Notes under the pieces: model-generated
The model's database searches: none
What the model saw: only the letters and a program-made list of their open reading frames with translations
What the model was told of the DNA's origin: nothing
Origin: an uncultured Methylobacter sp.
GTDB lineage: Bacteria; Pseudomonadota; Gammaproteobacteria; Methylococcales; Methylomonadaceae
DNA: 17,935 nucleotides
Assembly: GCA_903831545.1 (NCBI GenBank)
Contig: CAIKYI010000090.1
Location: 1 to 17,935 of the forward strand
Direction: 5' to 3'
Translations under genes and position numbers: made by a program
Part shown: in pieces, positions 6,191 to 14,855 of the stretch
How positions within the stretch are numbered: position 1 is the first letter of the stretch
How the letters are laid out: every line of letters begins with the position of its first letter

Positions 6191-8146
6191 ATGATTGCAG
6201 AACTAGGACATTTTTCGCTAATTCTGGCCTTATGTATGGCTGTTGTATTAGGAACGTTGCCGATTATCGGCGCTTTTCGAGGACTTTCGGGTTGGGTTGC
6301 CGTTGCCAAGCCGGCCGCATTCGGACAGTTATTGTTTATGGCGTTGGCTTACGGTTGTTTAACATATAGCTGTTTGACGCATGATTTTTCCGTCAAGTAT
6401 ATCGCCACTAATTCCAACACTGCTTTGCCTACACTGTATTTGATTTCGGGTGTGTGGGGTGCGCATGAGGGCTCCTTATTATTGTGGGGATTGGTGTTAA
6501 CGCTATGGACAGGTCTGGTCGCGCTGTTAAGTAAAAATATTCCTGAAGCAACCGTGGCCCGAGTTTTAGGCGTAATGGGCCTGGTTTCTATTGGCTTTAT
6601 TCTGTTTTTATTGCTGACGTCCAATCCGTTTGAGCGACTGTTTCCGGCACCGCTTGAGGGCCGCGATTTAAATCCCTTGTTACAGGATCCTGGTTTGGCC
6701 ATACATCCACCCATGCTTTATATGGGTTATGTCGGATTCTCCGTAGCCTTTGCTTTTGCGATTGCCGCTTTACTTGAAGGTCGTCTTGATGCGGCCTGGG
6801 CGCGCTGGTCCAGACCATGGACAAACATTGCCTGGATGTTCTTGACTATCGGTATTGCCTTGGGCAGCTGGTGGGCTTATTACGAACTGGGCTGGGGCGG
6901 CTGGTGGTTTTGGGATCCTGTTGAAAACGCCTCGTTCATGCCCTGGCTGGTTGGCACCGCATTGATTCATTCGTTAGCGGCCACCGAAAAACGTGGCGTG
7001 TTTAAAACCTGGACAGTTTTGCTGGCGATTTTTGCTTTTTCGTTGAGTTTGTTGGGTACGTTTTTAGTGCGTTCCGGCGTTTTAACTTCGGTACATGCGT
7101 TTGCCAGTGATCCTGCCAGGGGCTTGTTTATTCTGATTTTTCTGGCTGTGGTGGTCGGTGGATCTTTATTGTTGTATGCGATCAGGGCCCCGTACGTCAA
7201 AAGTAGCGCCAGTTTTGAACTGGTGTCCAGAGAGTCGGCAATTTTATTGAATAATGTACTTTTGGTAGTAACAGCCTCCAGTATTTTACTGGGTACCTTA
7301 TACCCTCTGGTAATTGATGCCTTGGGTTTGGGCAAGATTTCCGTAGGCCCTCCTTACTTTAATGCTGTGTTCATACCGTTAATGGCACCACTGGCAATAG
7401 CCGTGGGTCTTGGCATGTTACTGCGCTGGAAAAGAGATAATATTAACGTTATTGCCTTGAAGGTACGCTGGATTGTTCTGGCCTGTGTTGCCGGTGGCTT
7501 GCTGATTCCGTTGACCTTGCCGTTTTACTCCTGGGGCGCGGTATTGGGCTTGACCCTGGCGTTGTGGACAGTTGCGATTACCGTGATGACTTTGTTTGAG
7601 CGTATGGGGCCGCAGGGGTTTTCCGGGAAACGATTACTAACCATACCGGCCGGATTTTATGGCATGACGGTGGCGCATTTAGGTATCGCAGTTTTTGTTA
7701 TTGGCATTACCTTGACTTCAGTTTACAGCATCGAAAAAGATGTGCGCATGGCTCCCGGCGATACGTTGGATATGTCCGGCTATATATTTGAATTTCATGG
7801 CGTAAAACAAAACCAGGGGCCTAACTACATTGCCCAGCAGGCTTTTGTGACGGTTAGTCACAACGGCAAGGAAGTCGCTAAACTTGAACCGCAAAAACGG
7901 GTTTATCAGGTGCAAAAAATGCCAATGACCGAAGCGGCTATCGATGCCGGCTTGTTCCGGGATCTATTTGTAGCGATAGGCGAACCGCTGGGTGACAAGG
8001 GTGCCTGGAGCATGAGGATTTATTACAAGTCCTTTATCCGCTGGATTTGGTTGGGCGCATTGTTTATGGCAGCTGGAGGCTTGATTGCTGCTTGTGACCG
8101 ACGTTATAAAATGTCTGCAACGAGTAAGGTACCGGTTGATGCTTAA
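6191..8146 (+). CDS. ccmF: Cytochrome c heme lyase subunit CcmF
   Basis: CcmF is the core of the heme ligase that transfers heme from CcmE to CXXCH motifs of apocytochromes. The 651 residues are the typical length and are rich in membrane segments. The WWD domain spans about 227-253 and includes ELGWGGWWFWDPVENASF. Other family stretches are SGVWGAHEGSLLLWG (86-100), DPGLAIHPPMLYMGYVG (166-182) and FLVRSGVLTSVHAFA. A periplasmic domain precedes the last membrane segment near the C-terminus. AAAGGG at 6177-6182 is a good ribosome binding site 8 nt from the ATG. The 3' end overlaps ccmG by 8 nt. Confidence 0.97.
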   Translation: MIAELGHFSLILALCMAVVLGTLPIIGAFRGLSGWVAVAKPAAFGQLLFMALAYGCLTYSCLTHDFSVKYIATNSNTALPTLYLISGVWGAHEGSLLLWGLVLTLWTGLVALLSKNIPEATVARVLGVMGLVSIGFILFLLLTSNPFERLFPAPLEGRDLNPLLQDPGLAIHPPMLYMGYVGFSVAFAFAIAALLEGRLDAAWARWSRPWTNIAWMFLTIGIALGSWWAYYELGWGGWWFWDPVENASFMPWLVGTALIHSLAATEKRGVFKTWTVLLAIFAFSLSLLGTFLVRSGVLTSVHAFASDPARGLFILIFLAVVVGGSLLLYAIRAPYVKSSASFELVSRESAILLNNVLLVVTASSILLGTLYPLVIDALGLGKISVGPPYFNAVFIPLMAPLAIAVGLGMLLRWKRDNINVIALKVRWIVLACVAGGLLIPLTLPFYSWGAVLGLTLALWTVAITVMTLFERMGPQGFSGKRLLTIPAGFYGMTVAHLGIAVFVIGITLTSVYSIEKDVRMAPGDTLDMSGYIFEFHGVKQNQGPNYIAQQAFVTVSHNGKEVAKLEPQKRVYQVQKMPMTEAAIDAGLFRDLFVAIGEPLGDKGAWSMRIYYKSFIRWIWLGALFMAAGGLIAACDRRYKMSATSKVPVDA

Positions 8147-8669
8147 GTACATTCTTCCCTTAATATTATTCATTGTATTGGCTGTATTTCTGGCGCTGGG
8201 CCTGAACCTGCGTCCCGGTGATATCCCATCGCCGTTGCTGAACAAAGCGGCACCGGCATTTTTAGCGCCCAAGTTACAATCACCAGACGAAAAATTAACC
8301 CCCGCCGATTTAAAAGGCAAAGTCTGGCTGTTTAATGTCTGGGCCTCATGGTGTGTTTCGTGCCGAGCAGAGCATCCGATACTCAACCAAATGGCAAAAA
8401 CCAAGGCTGCCATTATTGTCGGTTTAAATTACAAAGATGAACCGGAAGCCGCAAAGGGCTGGCTGGCGCAATTGGGCAATCCTTACGATGTCAGCATCAT
8501 GGATCAGGATGGCCGTATCGGCATTGACTATGGTGTTTATGGTGTACCGGAAACTTTTGTTATCGATAAGCAAGGATTGATTCGATACAAACATACCGGC
8601 CCGGTTACGGCTGAAGACGTACAACAAATCTTTCTACCCTTAATTGCCAGATTGAAGGCTGAAAATTAA
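8139..8669 (+). CDS. ccmG: Thiol:disulfide oxidoreductase CcmG/DsbE
   Basis: CcmG is a membrane-anchored periplasmic thioredoxin that helps keep the apocytochrome CXXCH cysteines or CcmH reduced. The 176 residues have an N-terminal anchor (about 4-22) and a thioredoxin fold. The active site is WASWCVSC with Cys72 and Cys75, and the cis-proline is Pro137 in YGVPETFVID, a stretch typical of the family. The start at 8139 is supported by AAGGT (8126-8130) 8 nt upstream. A more upstream in-frame start at 8085 would add 18 residues inside ccmF and destroy the clean anchor. The stop overlaps the ccmH start (TAATG). Confidence 0.95.
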   Translation: MLKYILPLILFIVLAVFLALGLNLRPGDIPSPLLNKAAPAFLAPKLQSPDEKLTPADLKGKVWLFNVWASWCVSCRAEHPILNQMAKTKAAIIVGLNYKDEPEAAKGWLAQLGNPYDVSIMDQDGRIGIDYGVYGVPETFVIDKQGLIRYKHTGPVTAEDVQQIFLPLIARLKAEN

Positions 8670-9136
8670 TGAAACATTTAGCTATTATTTTTTTGTTGCT
8701 TTTTACCGGCTTGGCATTTGCAATTGGTGAATATCGGACTTTTGATAACCCCGAGCAACAAAAAGTTTATGAAAATCTGACTTCCGAATTACGTTGTCTG
8801 GTTTGTCAAAATCAAACCATTGGTGATTCCAATGCCGAACTTGCCGCAGATTTGCGCAGGCAGGTATACGAAATGCTGGAACAGGGCAAATCCAAGCAGG
8901 AGATTATTCAATTTATGACGGATCGCTATGGTGATTTTGTTTTATATAATCCGCAGTTCAAAGCTAAAACCGGTTTGCTTTGGCTAGGCCCAGTGGCATT
9001 TTTGTTGATCGGTCTGGTCACTGTGTTTTTGTTGGCACGGATAAAAAAATCTGCCGCCCCCGGATCATTGGATGCTGATAAGGCAGAAAAATTGGCAAAA
9101 ATCCGTAATTTGTTAGAGAAAGGTGATCCATCTTGA
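8669..9136 (+). CDS. ccmH: Cytochrome c maturation thiol protein CcmH (CcmL type)
   Basis: CcmH is a membrane-anchored periplasmic protein that reduces or binds apocytochrome cysteines before heme ligation, in complex with CcmF and CcmI. The 155 residues begin with a signal sequence (cleavage likely near Ala18). The three-helix domain has the invariant LRCLVCQNQ motif (Cys43, Cys46) and SNAELAADLRRQV, and a membrane helix near 103-123 follows. This is the short form: unlike E. coli CcmH it lacks the TPR half, which is the separate next gene. GAAGG at 8654-8658 is a ribosome binding site. It overlaps ccmI by 4 nt. Confidence 0.95.
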   Translation: MKHLAIIFLLLFTGLAFAIGEYRTFDNPEQQKVYENLTSELRCLVCQNQTIGDSNAELAADLRRQVYEMLEQGKSKQEIIQFMTDRYGDFVLYNPQFKAKTGLLWLGPVAFLLIGLVTVFLLARIKKSAAPGSLDADKAEKLAKIRNLLEKGDPS

Positions 9137-10398
9137 ATGTGCTATTTTTGCTGATCGTTAGCGTAATGATCTTAACCGCTTTTTTGATAGTGTTGCCCCC
9201 GTTGTGGCGAAAACAGCCAATCGCAGCTGCAGATCTTGATCAACGCAACATCACTATTGCCCGGCAGAGACTGGTTGAGCTTAAAGAGCAATTGCAAGCC
9301 GGCATATTAAGTCAGTTGCTTTATGACGAACAATTGCTCGAACTTGAGCAGGCGCTGAGTGATGATCTTGAGATAAATTCCATTGCTGCCTCAGGCTTGG
9401 CAAAAGAAAATGATTCCAAGCCTTTGTCTCAGGGGCGCTGGATGGCGTTGGTCATTATTTTGGGTTTGCCTTTAGTTGCAGCAGCGCTTTATTGGGGGCT
9501 AGGCAATTATCAATCGTTAACTCCGGGAGTCCAAACGGCCGCAGCGCAGACAAGTCCAGAGCGGGATCAAATGATCGGCATGGTTGAAGGTTTGGCAAAG
9601 CGGCTTGAAAATCAACCTGATGATGCGGAAGGCTGGCTTATGCTAGGCCGGTCATACAAATATCTGGAACAATTTCCCAAAGCTGTTGCAGCTTACGAGC
9701 ATGCCTATAAATTACTGGGCGATAAGCCAGAAATTATGCTGCTTTATGCTGATGCCCTGGCTTATGTCAACAATGAAGAATTGGCCGGGAAGCCTGCAGA
9801 ACTGGTATTTAAAGCATTGGCGCAGGAGCCGGAAAATGTTACAGGCCTTTGGCTTGGCGGCATGGCAAAAGCGCAGGCAGGCGAATTTGTGGAGGCTATG
9901 GCCTTATGGAAAAAGCTTGAAAAGGTATTACCGCCGGGGTCGGATGCCTTAAAGGAAATACAAGGTCTGATGGCCAAGCTTGCAACCCAGATACCTGCCG
10001 GCGAAGCACCAGCGGAAGCAAAAACTGCGCAACCATCTCCAGCAAGCGGAGAGCCAGTGGCAAGTATTGATGTTCAAGTAAGCTTGTCTCCTGAAATGCA
10101 AGCCGATCCGGCGGATACCGTTTTTGTTTATGCCCAGGCATTGTCCGGCCCTCAAATGCCTCTGGCCATTGTGCGTAAACAAGTGTCTGAATTGCCCTTA
10201 GCCATTACATTGACGGATGCAATGGCGATGATGCCGTCCATGAAATTATCAAATTTCGGGCAAGTTAAATTGCTGGCGCGTATTTCCAAATCAGGCAATG
10301 CAATGAAACAACCCGGCGACTTGATTGGCGTTATTGAACTAGTAGCGTTATCTGACAAGAGTAGCCATAAAATAGTCATTAACAGTCAGGTTAAATGA
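9133..10398 (+). CDS. ccmI: Cytochrome c maturation apocytochrome chaperone CcmI
   Basis: CcmI binds the C-terminal helix of apocytochromes and delivers them to CcmFH. The 421 residues show two N-terminal membrane segments (about 3-22 and 103-121) separated by a cytoplasmic loop with the coiled-coil-like RQRLVELKEQLQAGILS. TPR repeats follow from about 145 to 285 (for example GWLMLGRSYKYLEQFPKAV), and a C-terminal beta-rich periplasmic domain (about 310-405) contains FVYAQALSGPQMPLAIVRKQ, typical of CcmI. The start codon is TTG at 9133, supported by AAAGGTG 8 nt upstream; there is no ATG until codon 12, inside the membrane helix. It overlaps both ccmH and hemN, so the whole unit looks translationally coupled. 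Confidence 0.92.
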   Translation: MNVLFLLIVSVMILTAFLIVLPPLWRKQPIAAADLDQRNITIARQRLVELKEQLQAGILSQLLYDEQLLELEQALSDDLEINSIAASGLAKENDSKPLSQGRWMALVIILGLPLVAAALYWGLGNYQSLTPGVQTAAAQTSPERDQMIGMVEGLAKRLENQPDDAEGWLMLGRSYKYLEQFPKAVAAYEHAYKLLGDKPEIMLLYADALAYVNNEELAGKPAELVFKALAQEPENVTGLWLGGMAKAQAGEFVEAMALWKKLEKVLPPGSDALKEIQGLMAKLATQIPAGEAPAEAKTAQPSPASGEPVASIDVQVSLSPEMQADPADTVFVYAQALSGPQMPLAIVRKQVSELPLAITLTDAMAMMPSMKLSNFGQVKLLARISKSGNAMKQPGDLIGVIELVALSDKSSHKIVINSQVK

Positions 10399-11777
10399 TG
10401 GATCAATCAATTAAATTCGATTTGGATCTGATTCATCGTTACGATAAATCAGGTCCACGTTACACGTCTTATCCGACAGCCCTGGAATTGCACGAAGGTT
10501 TCGGTGACCTTGAATATCGCCGTCATATTGCAAAATCCAATGCTGCAGGCGGGCCGCTGTCGTTATATTTTCATATTCCTTTTTGCGATACCGTTTGTTT
10601 TTATTGTGCCTGCAATAAGATTGTCACCAAAAACCGTAAACATGCAGAACCTTACCTGGACAATTTGTGTAAAGAAATTGCCATGCAGGGCGATTTGTTC
10701 GATAAAACCAGGGTCGTTAATCAATTGCACTGGGGTGGTGGTACGCCGACGTTTTTAAGTTACGAACAAATGAAAACCTTAATGGACATGACGCGCGAGC
10801 ATTTCCAGCTAAGAGATGACGACAAGGGTGAATATTCAATAGAAGTCGATCCACGGGAAACCAATGAGCACACCATAAAACAGTTGCGTGAGCTTGGTTT
10901 TAACCGGGTCAGTTTGGGCTTGCAGGATTTTGATCCGTCCGTACAAAAAGCGGTTAACCGTATCCAAAGTGAAGAGCAGACCTTTAGTGTTTTGGAAGCT
11001 GCCAGGGCTGAAGGTTTTCGTTCAACCAACATTGATTTGATTTATGGCTTGCCGTTACAAACGGTAGCAACATTTTCCAAAACGCTGGATAAAATTTTGG
11101 CCGTAGCGCCTGATCGCTTCTCGATTTTTAATTACGCGCACATGCCGGCCCGGTTTAAAACCCAACGTCAAATTAATGATGCCGATATGCCGACGGCTGA
11201 CGTAAAGCTGGCTATTTTACAAATGGTAGGGCAACGATTAACTGAAGCCGGTTATGTCTATATTGGCATGGATCATTTTGCCAAACCCGATGACGAACTT
11301 GCCATTGCCCAGCGGGAAGGGCATTTGTATCGTAATTTTCAGGGCTATTCAACGCATTCGGATTGTGATTTGGTAGGGTTGGGCGTTACTTCAATTGGTC
11401 GGGTTGGTGATGCCTATATTCAGAATGTCAAAGAGCTGGAGCAGTATGAACAATTGATCAGTCAAGGGCAGCTACCTGTATTTAAAGGCGTAGAGCTGGA
11501 TGAGGATGACAAGCTTCGTCGAGCTGTAATTACTCATACCATTTGTCATTTTGAGTTGAATTTCGCAAGTATTGAAAAGCAATTTTCGATTAATTTTGCT
11601 GATTATTTTACCCGGGAGCTTGAGGCGCTTGCGCCGATGCAGGCCGATGGATTATTGACAGTAACAGCAGAAGGTATCAAGGTGCAGCCTGCCGGTCGGT
11701 TGTTAATCCGAAATATTTGCATGGTATTTGATAAGTATCTGGCACAAAAACAACAGCAGTTTTCAAAAGTGATTTAA
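10395..11777 (+). CDS. hemN: Oxygen-independent coproporphyrinogen III dehydrogenase HemN
   Basis: HemN is a radical SAM enzyme that oxidatively decarboxylates coproporphyrinogen III to protoporphyrinogen IX without oxygen, a late step of heme synthesis. The 460 residues match the E. coli length (457). The N-terminal DLIHRYDKSGPRYTSYPTA is the true HemN (not HemW) signature. The cluster motif is Cys64-x3-Cys68-x2-Cys71, with Cys73 next to it as in E. coli HemN. SAM-binding stretches WGGGTPTFLS and SIEVDPRETNE are also seen, as is the GLQDFDPSVQKAVNRIQ segment. The ATGATG start overlaps the ccmI stop, which links heme production to heme attachment. No FNR box is seen nearby. Confidence 0.96.
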   Translation: MMDQSIKFDLDLIHRYDKSGPRYTSYPTALELHEGFGDLEYRRHIAKSNAAGGPLSLYFHIPFCDTVCFYCACNKIVTKNRKHAEPYLDNLCKEIAMQGDLFDKTRVVNQLHWGGGTPTFLSYEQMKTLMDMTREHFQLRDDDKGEYSIEVDPRETNEHTIKQLRELGFNRVSLGLQDFDPSVQKAVNRIQSEEQTFSVLEAARAEGFRSTNIDLIYGLPLQTVATFSKTLDKILAVAPDRFSIFNYAHMPARFKTQRQINDADMPTADVKLAILQMVGQRLTEAGYVYIGMDHFAKPDDELAIAQREGHLYRNFQGYSTHSDCDLVGLGVTSIGRVGDAYIQNVKELEQYEQLISQGQLPVFKGVELDEDDKLRRAVITHTICHFELNFASIEKQFSINFADYFTRELEALAPMQADGLLTVTAEGIKVQPAGRLLIRNICMVFDKYLAQKQQQFSKVI

Positions 11778-11785
11778 GTTGTCTT

Positions 11786-11992
11786 ATGAATGAAGATCGA
11801 ATTATCGAGTTGGAAATAAAAACCGCCTACCAGGAAGATTTGCTGCAGGCATTGAATACAATAGTCGGCGAACAACAGCAACAAATGGGTCGCCTGGAAG
11901 CTACCTGCAGAATGCTGAATGAACGCATTAAAAGCTTGTCTGTCGAAGGTGCAAGCGGAGAAAGTATAGATGAACTTCCACCGCATTATTAG
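11786..11992 (+). CDS. slyX: SlyX family protein
   Basis: SlyX is a small coiled-coil protein of unknown function, widely conserved in proteobacteria. The 68 residues are acidic and strongly helical with a heptad-like pattern (RIIELEIKTAYQEDLLQALN, then QQQQMGRLEATCRMLNERI). They end in the family hallmark LPPHY. It starts 8 nt after the hemN stop without a clear ribosome binding site, so it is probably the last gene of the ccm-hemN transcript. It converges with the Smr-domain gene, 40 nt away. Confidence 0.88.
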   Translation: MNEDRIIELEIKTAYQEDLLQALNTIVGEQQQQMGRLEATCRMLNERIKSLSVEGASGESIDELPPHY

Positions 11993-12032
11993 GATTAACG
12001 CAACCCGCTGAACAACTGGGTAAATCAATTGT

Positions 12033-12590
12033 TCAAAGATGTTCGTCAAATTTTTTGGTTAACTGCAACAAGACAAAAACAGCACCGGTGCCGCCGTGTT
12101 TAGGTGGCGCAGAGCAAAAAGCCTGGACGTCTTTATGCTGTCTCAGCCATAAATTCAGATCATTTTTAAGCACCGGATGATTGTCTGCGGAGCGATAACC
12201 TTTGCCGTGGACGATATGCACGCAACGGCTACCGTCTTCAACACTGTCATGCAGAAAATTCAGCAACTGTTTTTTAGCCTCATTGCTGTTCAGTCCATGC
12301 AGATCAATTTCTGCATCCAAGCCAAAATGCCCTTTGCGTAATTTTTTCAGGACATTATGTTGAAGTCCTGCAGCTAAATAGCTTAACGAATCTTCAATCC
12401 CCACTTGGTCCACATCAAATCCGGGCAGTTGGTTAAGGTGCTCTGCAACATTGATGGCTTGTGATTTAGGGTAGGGCTTGGGTTTGTTGCCAACCGTTAA
12501 GAGTACCTTATCACTTTTTACCGTGTGCACTTTGCCGATTGTGAGACGAAATAAATCGCTGTCTTCAGATGTCAGGTTTTTTTTTGTCAC
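12033..12590 (-). CDS. Smr-domain protein (SmrA-like), probable nuclease
   Basis: Smr domains are MutS2-related nuclease modules that act on DNA or, in E. coli SmrB, on mRNA at collided ribosomes. The 185 residues have an N-terminal extension with YLAAGLQHNVLKKLRKG (71-87), resembling E. coli SmrA (YdaL). The Smr domain carries DLHGL (96-100), HIVHGKGY (125-132) and APPKHGGTGAVFVLL (161-175). DLHG and HGKG are the conserved catalytic or binding motifs; E. coli SmrA lacks the first, so this protein may be the more active type. The start is GTG at 12590; the frame is closed upstream and no ribosome binding site is evident. The gene is convergent with slyX and divergent from surE. Confidence 0.85.
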   Translation of the reverse strand: MTKKNLTSEDSDLFRLTIGKVHTVKSDKVLLTVGNKPKPYPKSQAINVAEHLNQLPGFDVDQVGIEDSLSYLAAGLQHNVLKKLRKGHFGLDAEIDLHGLNSNEAKKQLLNFLHDSVEDGSRCVHIVHGKGYRSADNHPVLKNDLNLWLRQHKDVQAFCSAPPKHGGTGAVFVLLQLTKKFDEHL

Positions 12591-12665
12591 GAAAGCTGAT
12601 TTTGTAGTGTTTTGTTGCTAATATGGTTGATTTTATAGCTTATTCTGCTTCAGGGCGAATTGATA

Positions 12666-13421
12666 ATGCATATTTTGTTGAGTAATGATGATGGCTATCT
12701 GGCTGAAGGGCTGCTCGCGCTGGCCAGTGCACTGGGCGATCATGCCGCAATTTCAGTGGTGGCGCCGGATAGAAATCGCAGTGCGGCGAGTAATTCTTTG
12801 ACGCTGGAGATGCCGTTACGTGCTTATACAATGGAAAATGGTTTTATCAGGGTTGACGGAACGCCAACCGATTGCGTGCATTTGGCGATTACAGGCTTAT
12901 TGCAAAATGAACCTGATATGGTTTTTGCCGGGATCAATCATGGCTCAAATTTGGGCGATGATGTGCTTTATTCTGGCACGGTTGCAGCGGCAACGGAGGG
13001 TCGGTTTTTAGGTTTGCCTGCTGTGGCCATGTCTTTGGTCGGCAGTAATCCTGTGCATTTTGAAACAGCTGCACACGTCGCAGTGACTTTGTTGCAGCTA
13101 TTGATTGAAAAACCATTGCCACAAGATACCATTCTTAATGTCAATGTGCCCGATATTGCCATAAAGGATTTAAAAGGCTATCAGGCTACCCGACTTGGAC
13201 AACGCCATAAATCTGAGCCGGTCGTTAAAAGTCAAGATCCGCGCGGACGCATCATTTACTGGGTTGGGCCGCCCGGAGCAGAGCAGGATGCAGGGCCGGG
13301 TACTGATTTTTATGCCGTCAATGAAGGTTATGTGTCGGTTACACCGTTGCAGATTGATTTGACCTGGTATAGTCGGATTGATGAAGTAGCGGAATGGTTG
13401 CCTAAGGAGCATCATCAATGA
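12666..13421 (+). CDS. surE: 5'/3'-nucleotidase SurE
   Basis: SurE is a metal-dependent survival-protein phosphatase acting on nucleoside 5'- and 3'-monophosphates and short polyphosphate. The 251 residues start [11 protein letters not shown], with Asp8 and Asp9. Ser39 in [13 protein letters not shown] and Asn91 in [11 protein letters not shown] complete the metal and phosphate site seen in the family. [14 protein letters not shown] and the [15 protein letters not shown] stretch are also typical. ATG 12666 is preferred over TTG 12660, because it gives the standard N-terminus and lies 10 nt from AGGG (12652-12655). The gene overlaps pcm by 4 nt, the usual surE-pcm pairing. A promoter within the 75-nt divergent gap is likely but no clear boxes are seen. 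Confidence 0.96.
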   Translation: MHILLSNDDGYLAEGLLALASALGDHAAISVVAPDRNRSAASNSLTLEMPLRAYTMENGFIRVDGTPTDCVHLAITGLLQNEPDMVFAGINHGSNLGDDVLYSGTVAAATEGRFLGLPAVAMSLVGSNPVHFETAAHVAVTLLQLLIEKPLPQDTILNVNVPDIAIKDLKGYQATRLGQRHKSEPVVKSQDPRGRIIYWVGPPGAEQDAGPGTDFYAVNEGYVSVTPLQIDLTWYSRIDEVAEWLPKEHHQ

Positions 13422-14083
13422 TTGAAGGCATGCAAGGAATAGGCATGACTTCGCCGCGCACCCGTGAAAGGATGATCAAACGGCTAATGGAACAGGGGAT
13501 TGGCAGTCTTAAAGTGCTGGATGTGATGCGAAATACACCCCGGCATATTTTTATGGATGAAGCGCTGGCAAGTAGGGCTTACGAAGACACGGCTCTGCCT
13601 ATCGGCTATAACCAGACTATTTCCCAGCCTTATATCGTCGCAAAAATGACCGAGTTACTGTTGGAGTCAACAACGGGCAGATTAGCCAAGGTTTTAGAAA
13701 TCGGTACCGGTTGCGGATACCAGACCGCAATTCTGGCGCAGTTGGTTGATCATGTTTATTCGGTCGAAAGAATTGCACCGTTACAGAAAAAAGCTAAAGA
13801 TCATCTGTGGGATTTAAAACTTAAAAACGTCAGTTATCTGCATAATGATGGCGGTTGGGGTTGGCCGGAACATGCGCCGTATGATGGTATTTTGGTTGCG
13901 GCTGCACCACCCGAAATTCCTGAAATGCTCTTACAGCAAATGACCGTTGGCGGTGTTATGGTTATTCCGATTGGCAGTGGCGGGGATCAACGTTTACAGA
14001 GAGTAACCCGGACAGAAAGCGGTTATGAATTAGAAGAACTGGAGCCGGTTCTGTTTGTGCCTTTTCTATCCGGTAGAAAATAA
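13418..14083 (+). CDS. pcm: Protein-L-isoaspartate O-methyltransferase
   Basis: Pcm uses S-adenosylmethionine to methylate L-isoaspartyl residues in aged proteins and so starts their repair to aspartate. The 221 residues carry the family motifs: [20 protein letters not shown] (58-77), SAM motif [14 protein letters not shown] (92-104), [10 protein letters not shown] (113-122) and [15 protein letters not shown] (161-175). The C-terminal FVPFLSG is also typical. The first ATG lies in the ATGA overlap with surE, so coupling favours it; ATG 13445 would give a length closer to E. coli (208). No clear intrinsic terminator follows. Confidence 0.95.
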   Translation: MIEGMQGIGMTSPRTRERMIKRLMEQGIGSLKVLDVMRNTPRHIFMDEALASRAYEDTALPIGYNQTISQPYIVAKMTELLLESTTGRLAKVLEIGTGCGYQTAILAQLVDHVYSVERIAPLQKKAKDHLWDLKLKNVSYLHNDGGWGWPEHAPYDGILVAAAPPEIPEMLLQQMTVGGVMVIPIGSGGDQRLQRVTRTESGYELEELEPVLFVPFLSGRK

Positions 14084-14100
14084 ACATTGGGATTTAATAT

Positions 14101-14160
14101 AAACGCAACAAGGCGTAATCCTTAGGGCGTCAATAGCGATAGCGTATTGGGCCGGATGTC
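14101..14160. repeat. Degenerate palindromic intergenic repeat (REP/MITE-remnant like)
   Basis: Within the 175 nt between pcm and the DUF1993 gene, GGGCGTCAATA (14125-14135) and TATTGGGCC (14145-14153) form imperfect inverted arms around GCGATAGCG. A GGCGTAATCC element lies next to them. This composition, GC-rich palindromic arms with a CGCTATCGCTATT core on the other strand, resembles short multi-copy intergenic palindromes known from many proteobacteria. That it is dispersed in this genome is inference; only one copy is in the window. Confidence 0.4.
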
Positions 14161-14258
14161 GGCAAAGGAAAACCAGGCTTTCCAGGAAAAAAAATAGCTT
14201 TAATCGTGTTATTATTCATGTGTATTTTAAATCCTTTTCATTCACCGGAGTAATCATT

Positions 14259-14780
14259 ATGTCATTGTCCATGTACCAAGCTTCCATCCCGGTTTTTTTG
14301 CGGATGCTAGGAAATTTATCCACAATCCTTGATAAGGCGGCTGCTCATGCTGAAGCGAAAAAAATCGATCCGGCCATTTTTGTTAATGCGCGTTTGGCAC
14401 CTAATATGTTTACGCTGAGTCGCCAGGTACAAATTGCGACTGATATGGTTAAAGCTTGCGCTGCGCGTCTTTCAGGCCTTGACGTTCCTCATTTTGAAGA
14501 TACCGAATCCACTTTTGCCGAGCTTCAGGCGCGTATCGCCAAGACTGTAGCGTTTTTGCAGAGTGTGAGTGCCGAGCAAATCGATGGCAGCGAAGATCGG
14601 CACATCACGCCAAATTTTGGTAGCAGAGTGCTGAGTTTTTCAGGGCAGGATTACTTGCTTGATTTTGTGATACCTAATTTTCATTTTCATATGACTACCG
14701 CTTACGCCATTCTTAGACATCATGGCGTGGAACTCGGTAAAACCGATTACACCGGCGAGTATCAAGACTTGGTGGGTTAA
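14259..14780 (+). CDS. DUF1993 family protein
   Basis: The 173 residues match my memory of the DUF1993 family, all-helical proteins related to the DinB/YfiT four-helix-bundle fold. The biochemical function is not established. The N-terminal MYQASIPVFLRMLGNLSTIL, the central NARLAPNMFTLSRQVQIATD and the C-terminal PNFHFHMTTAYAILRHHG are the characteristic stretches; the histidines there could bind metal, as in DinB relatives, but this is inference. No signal peptide or membrane segment is seen. I placed the start at ATG 14259 because CGGAG (14246-14250) lies 8 nt upstream and the family begins there; an in-frame GTG at 14220 would add 13 residues. It stands alone after the palindromic repeat. 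Confidence 0.82.
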   Translation: MSLSMYQASIPVFLRMLGNLSTILDKAAAHAEAKKIDPAIFVNARLAPNMFTLSRQVQIATDMVKACAARLSGLDVPHFEDTESTFAELQARIAKTVAFLQSVSAEQIDGSEDRHITPNFGSRVLSFSGQDYLLDFVIPNFHFHMTTAYAILRHHGVELGKTDYTGEYQDLVG

Positions 14781-14855
14781 CATATCTATGTCCCCGTTGT
14801 CATGCAGGGAGCATAGGCAGTCCCTCGCTATTAGTCCAAATGACATAAGCTTATC

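Noticed and set aside
8085..8138. Longer ccmG from an upstream in-frame start
   Set aside because: It lies inside ccmF, and the ATG at 8139 has a proper ribosome binding site and gives the expected membrane anchor.
12009..12035. TGAACAA / TTGTTCA inverted repeat between slyX and the Smr gene as a bidirectional terminator
   Set aside because: The 13-nt loop, 7-bp AT-rich stem and lack of a T tract on either side make it weak; its right arm runs into the Smr gene's stop codon.
14161..14192. GGAAA / TTTCC hairpin with an A-run after pcm as a terminator
   Set aside because: The run after the hairpin is A on the plus strand, so it cannot terminate pcm; in the other direction there is no upstream gene to end.
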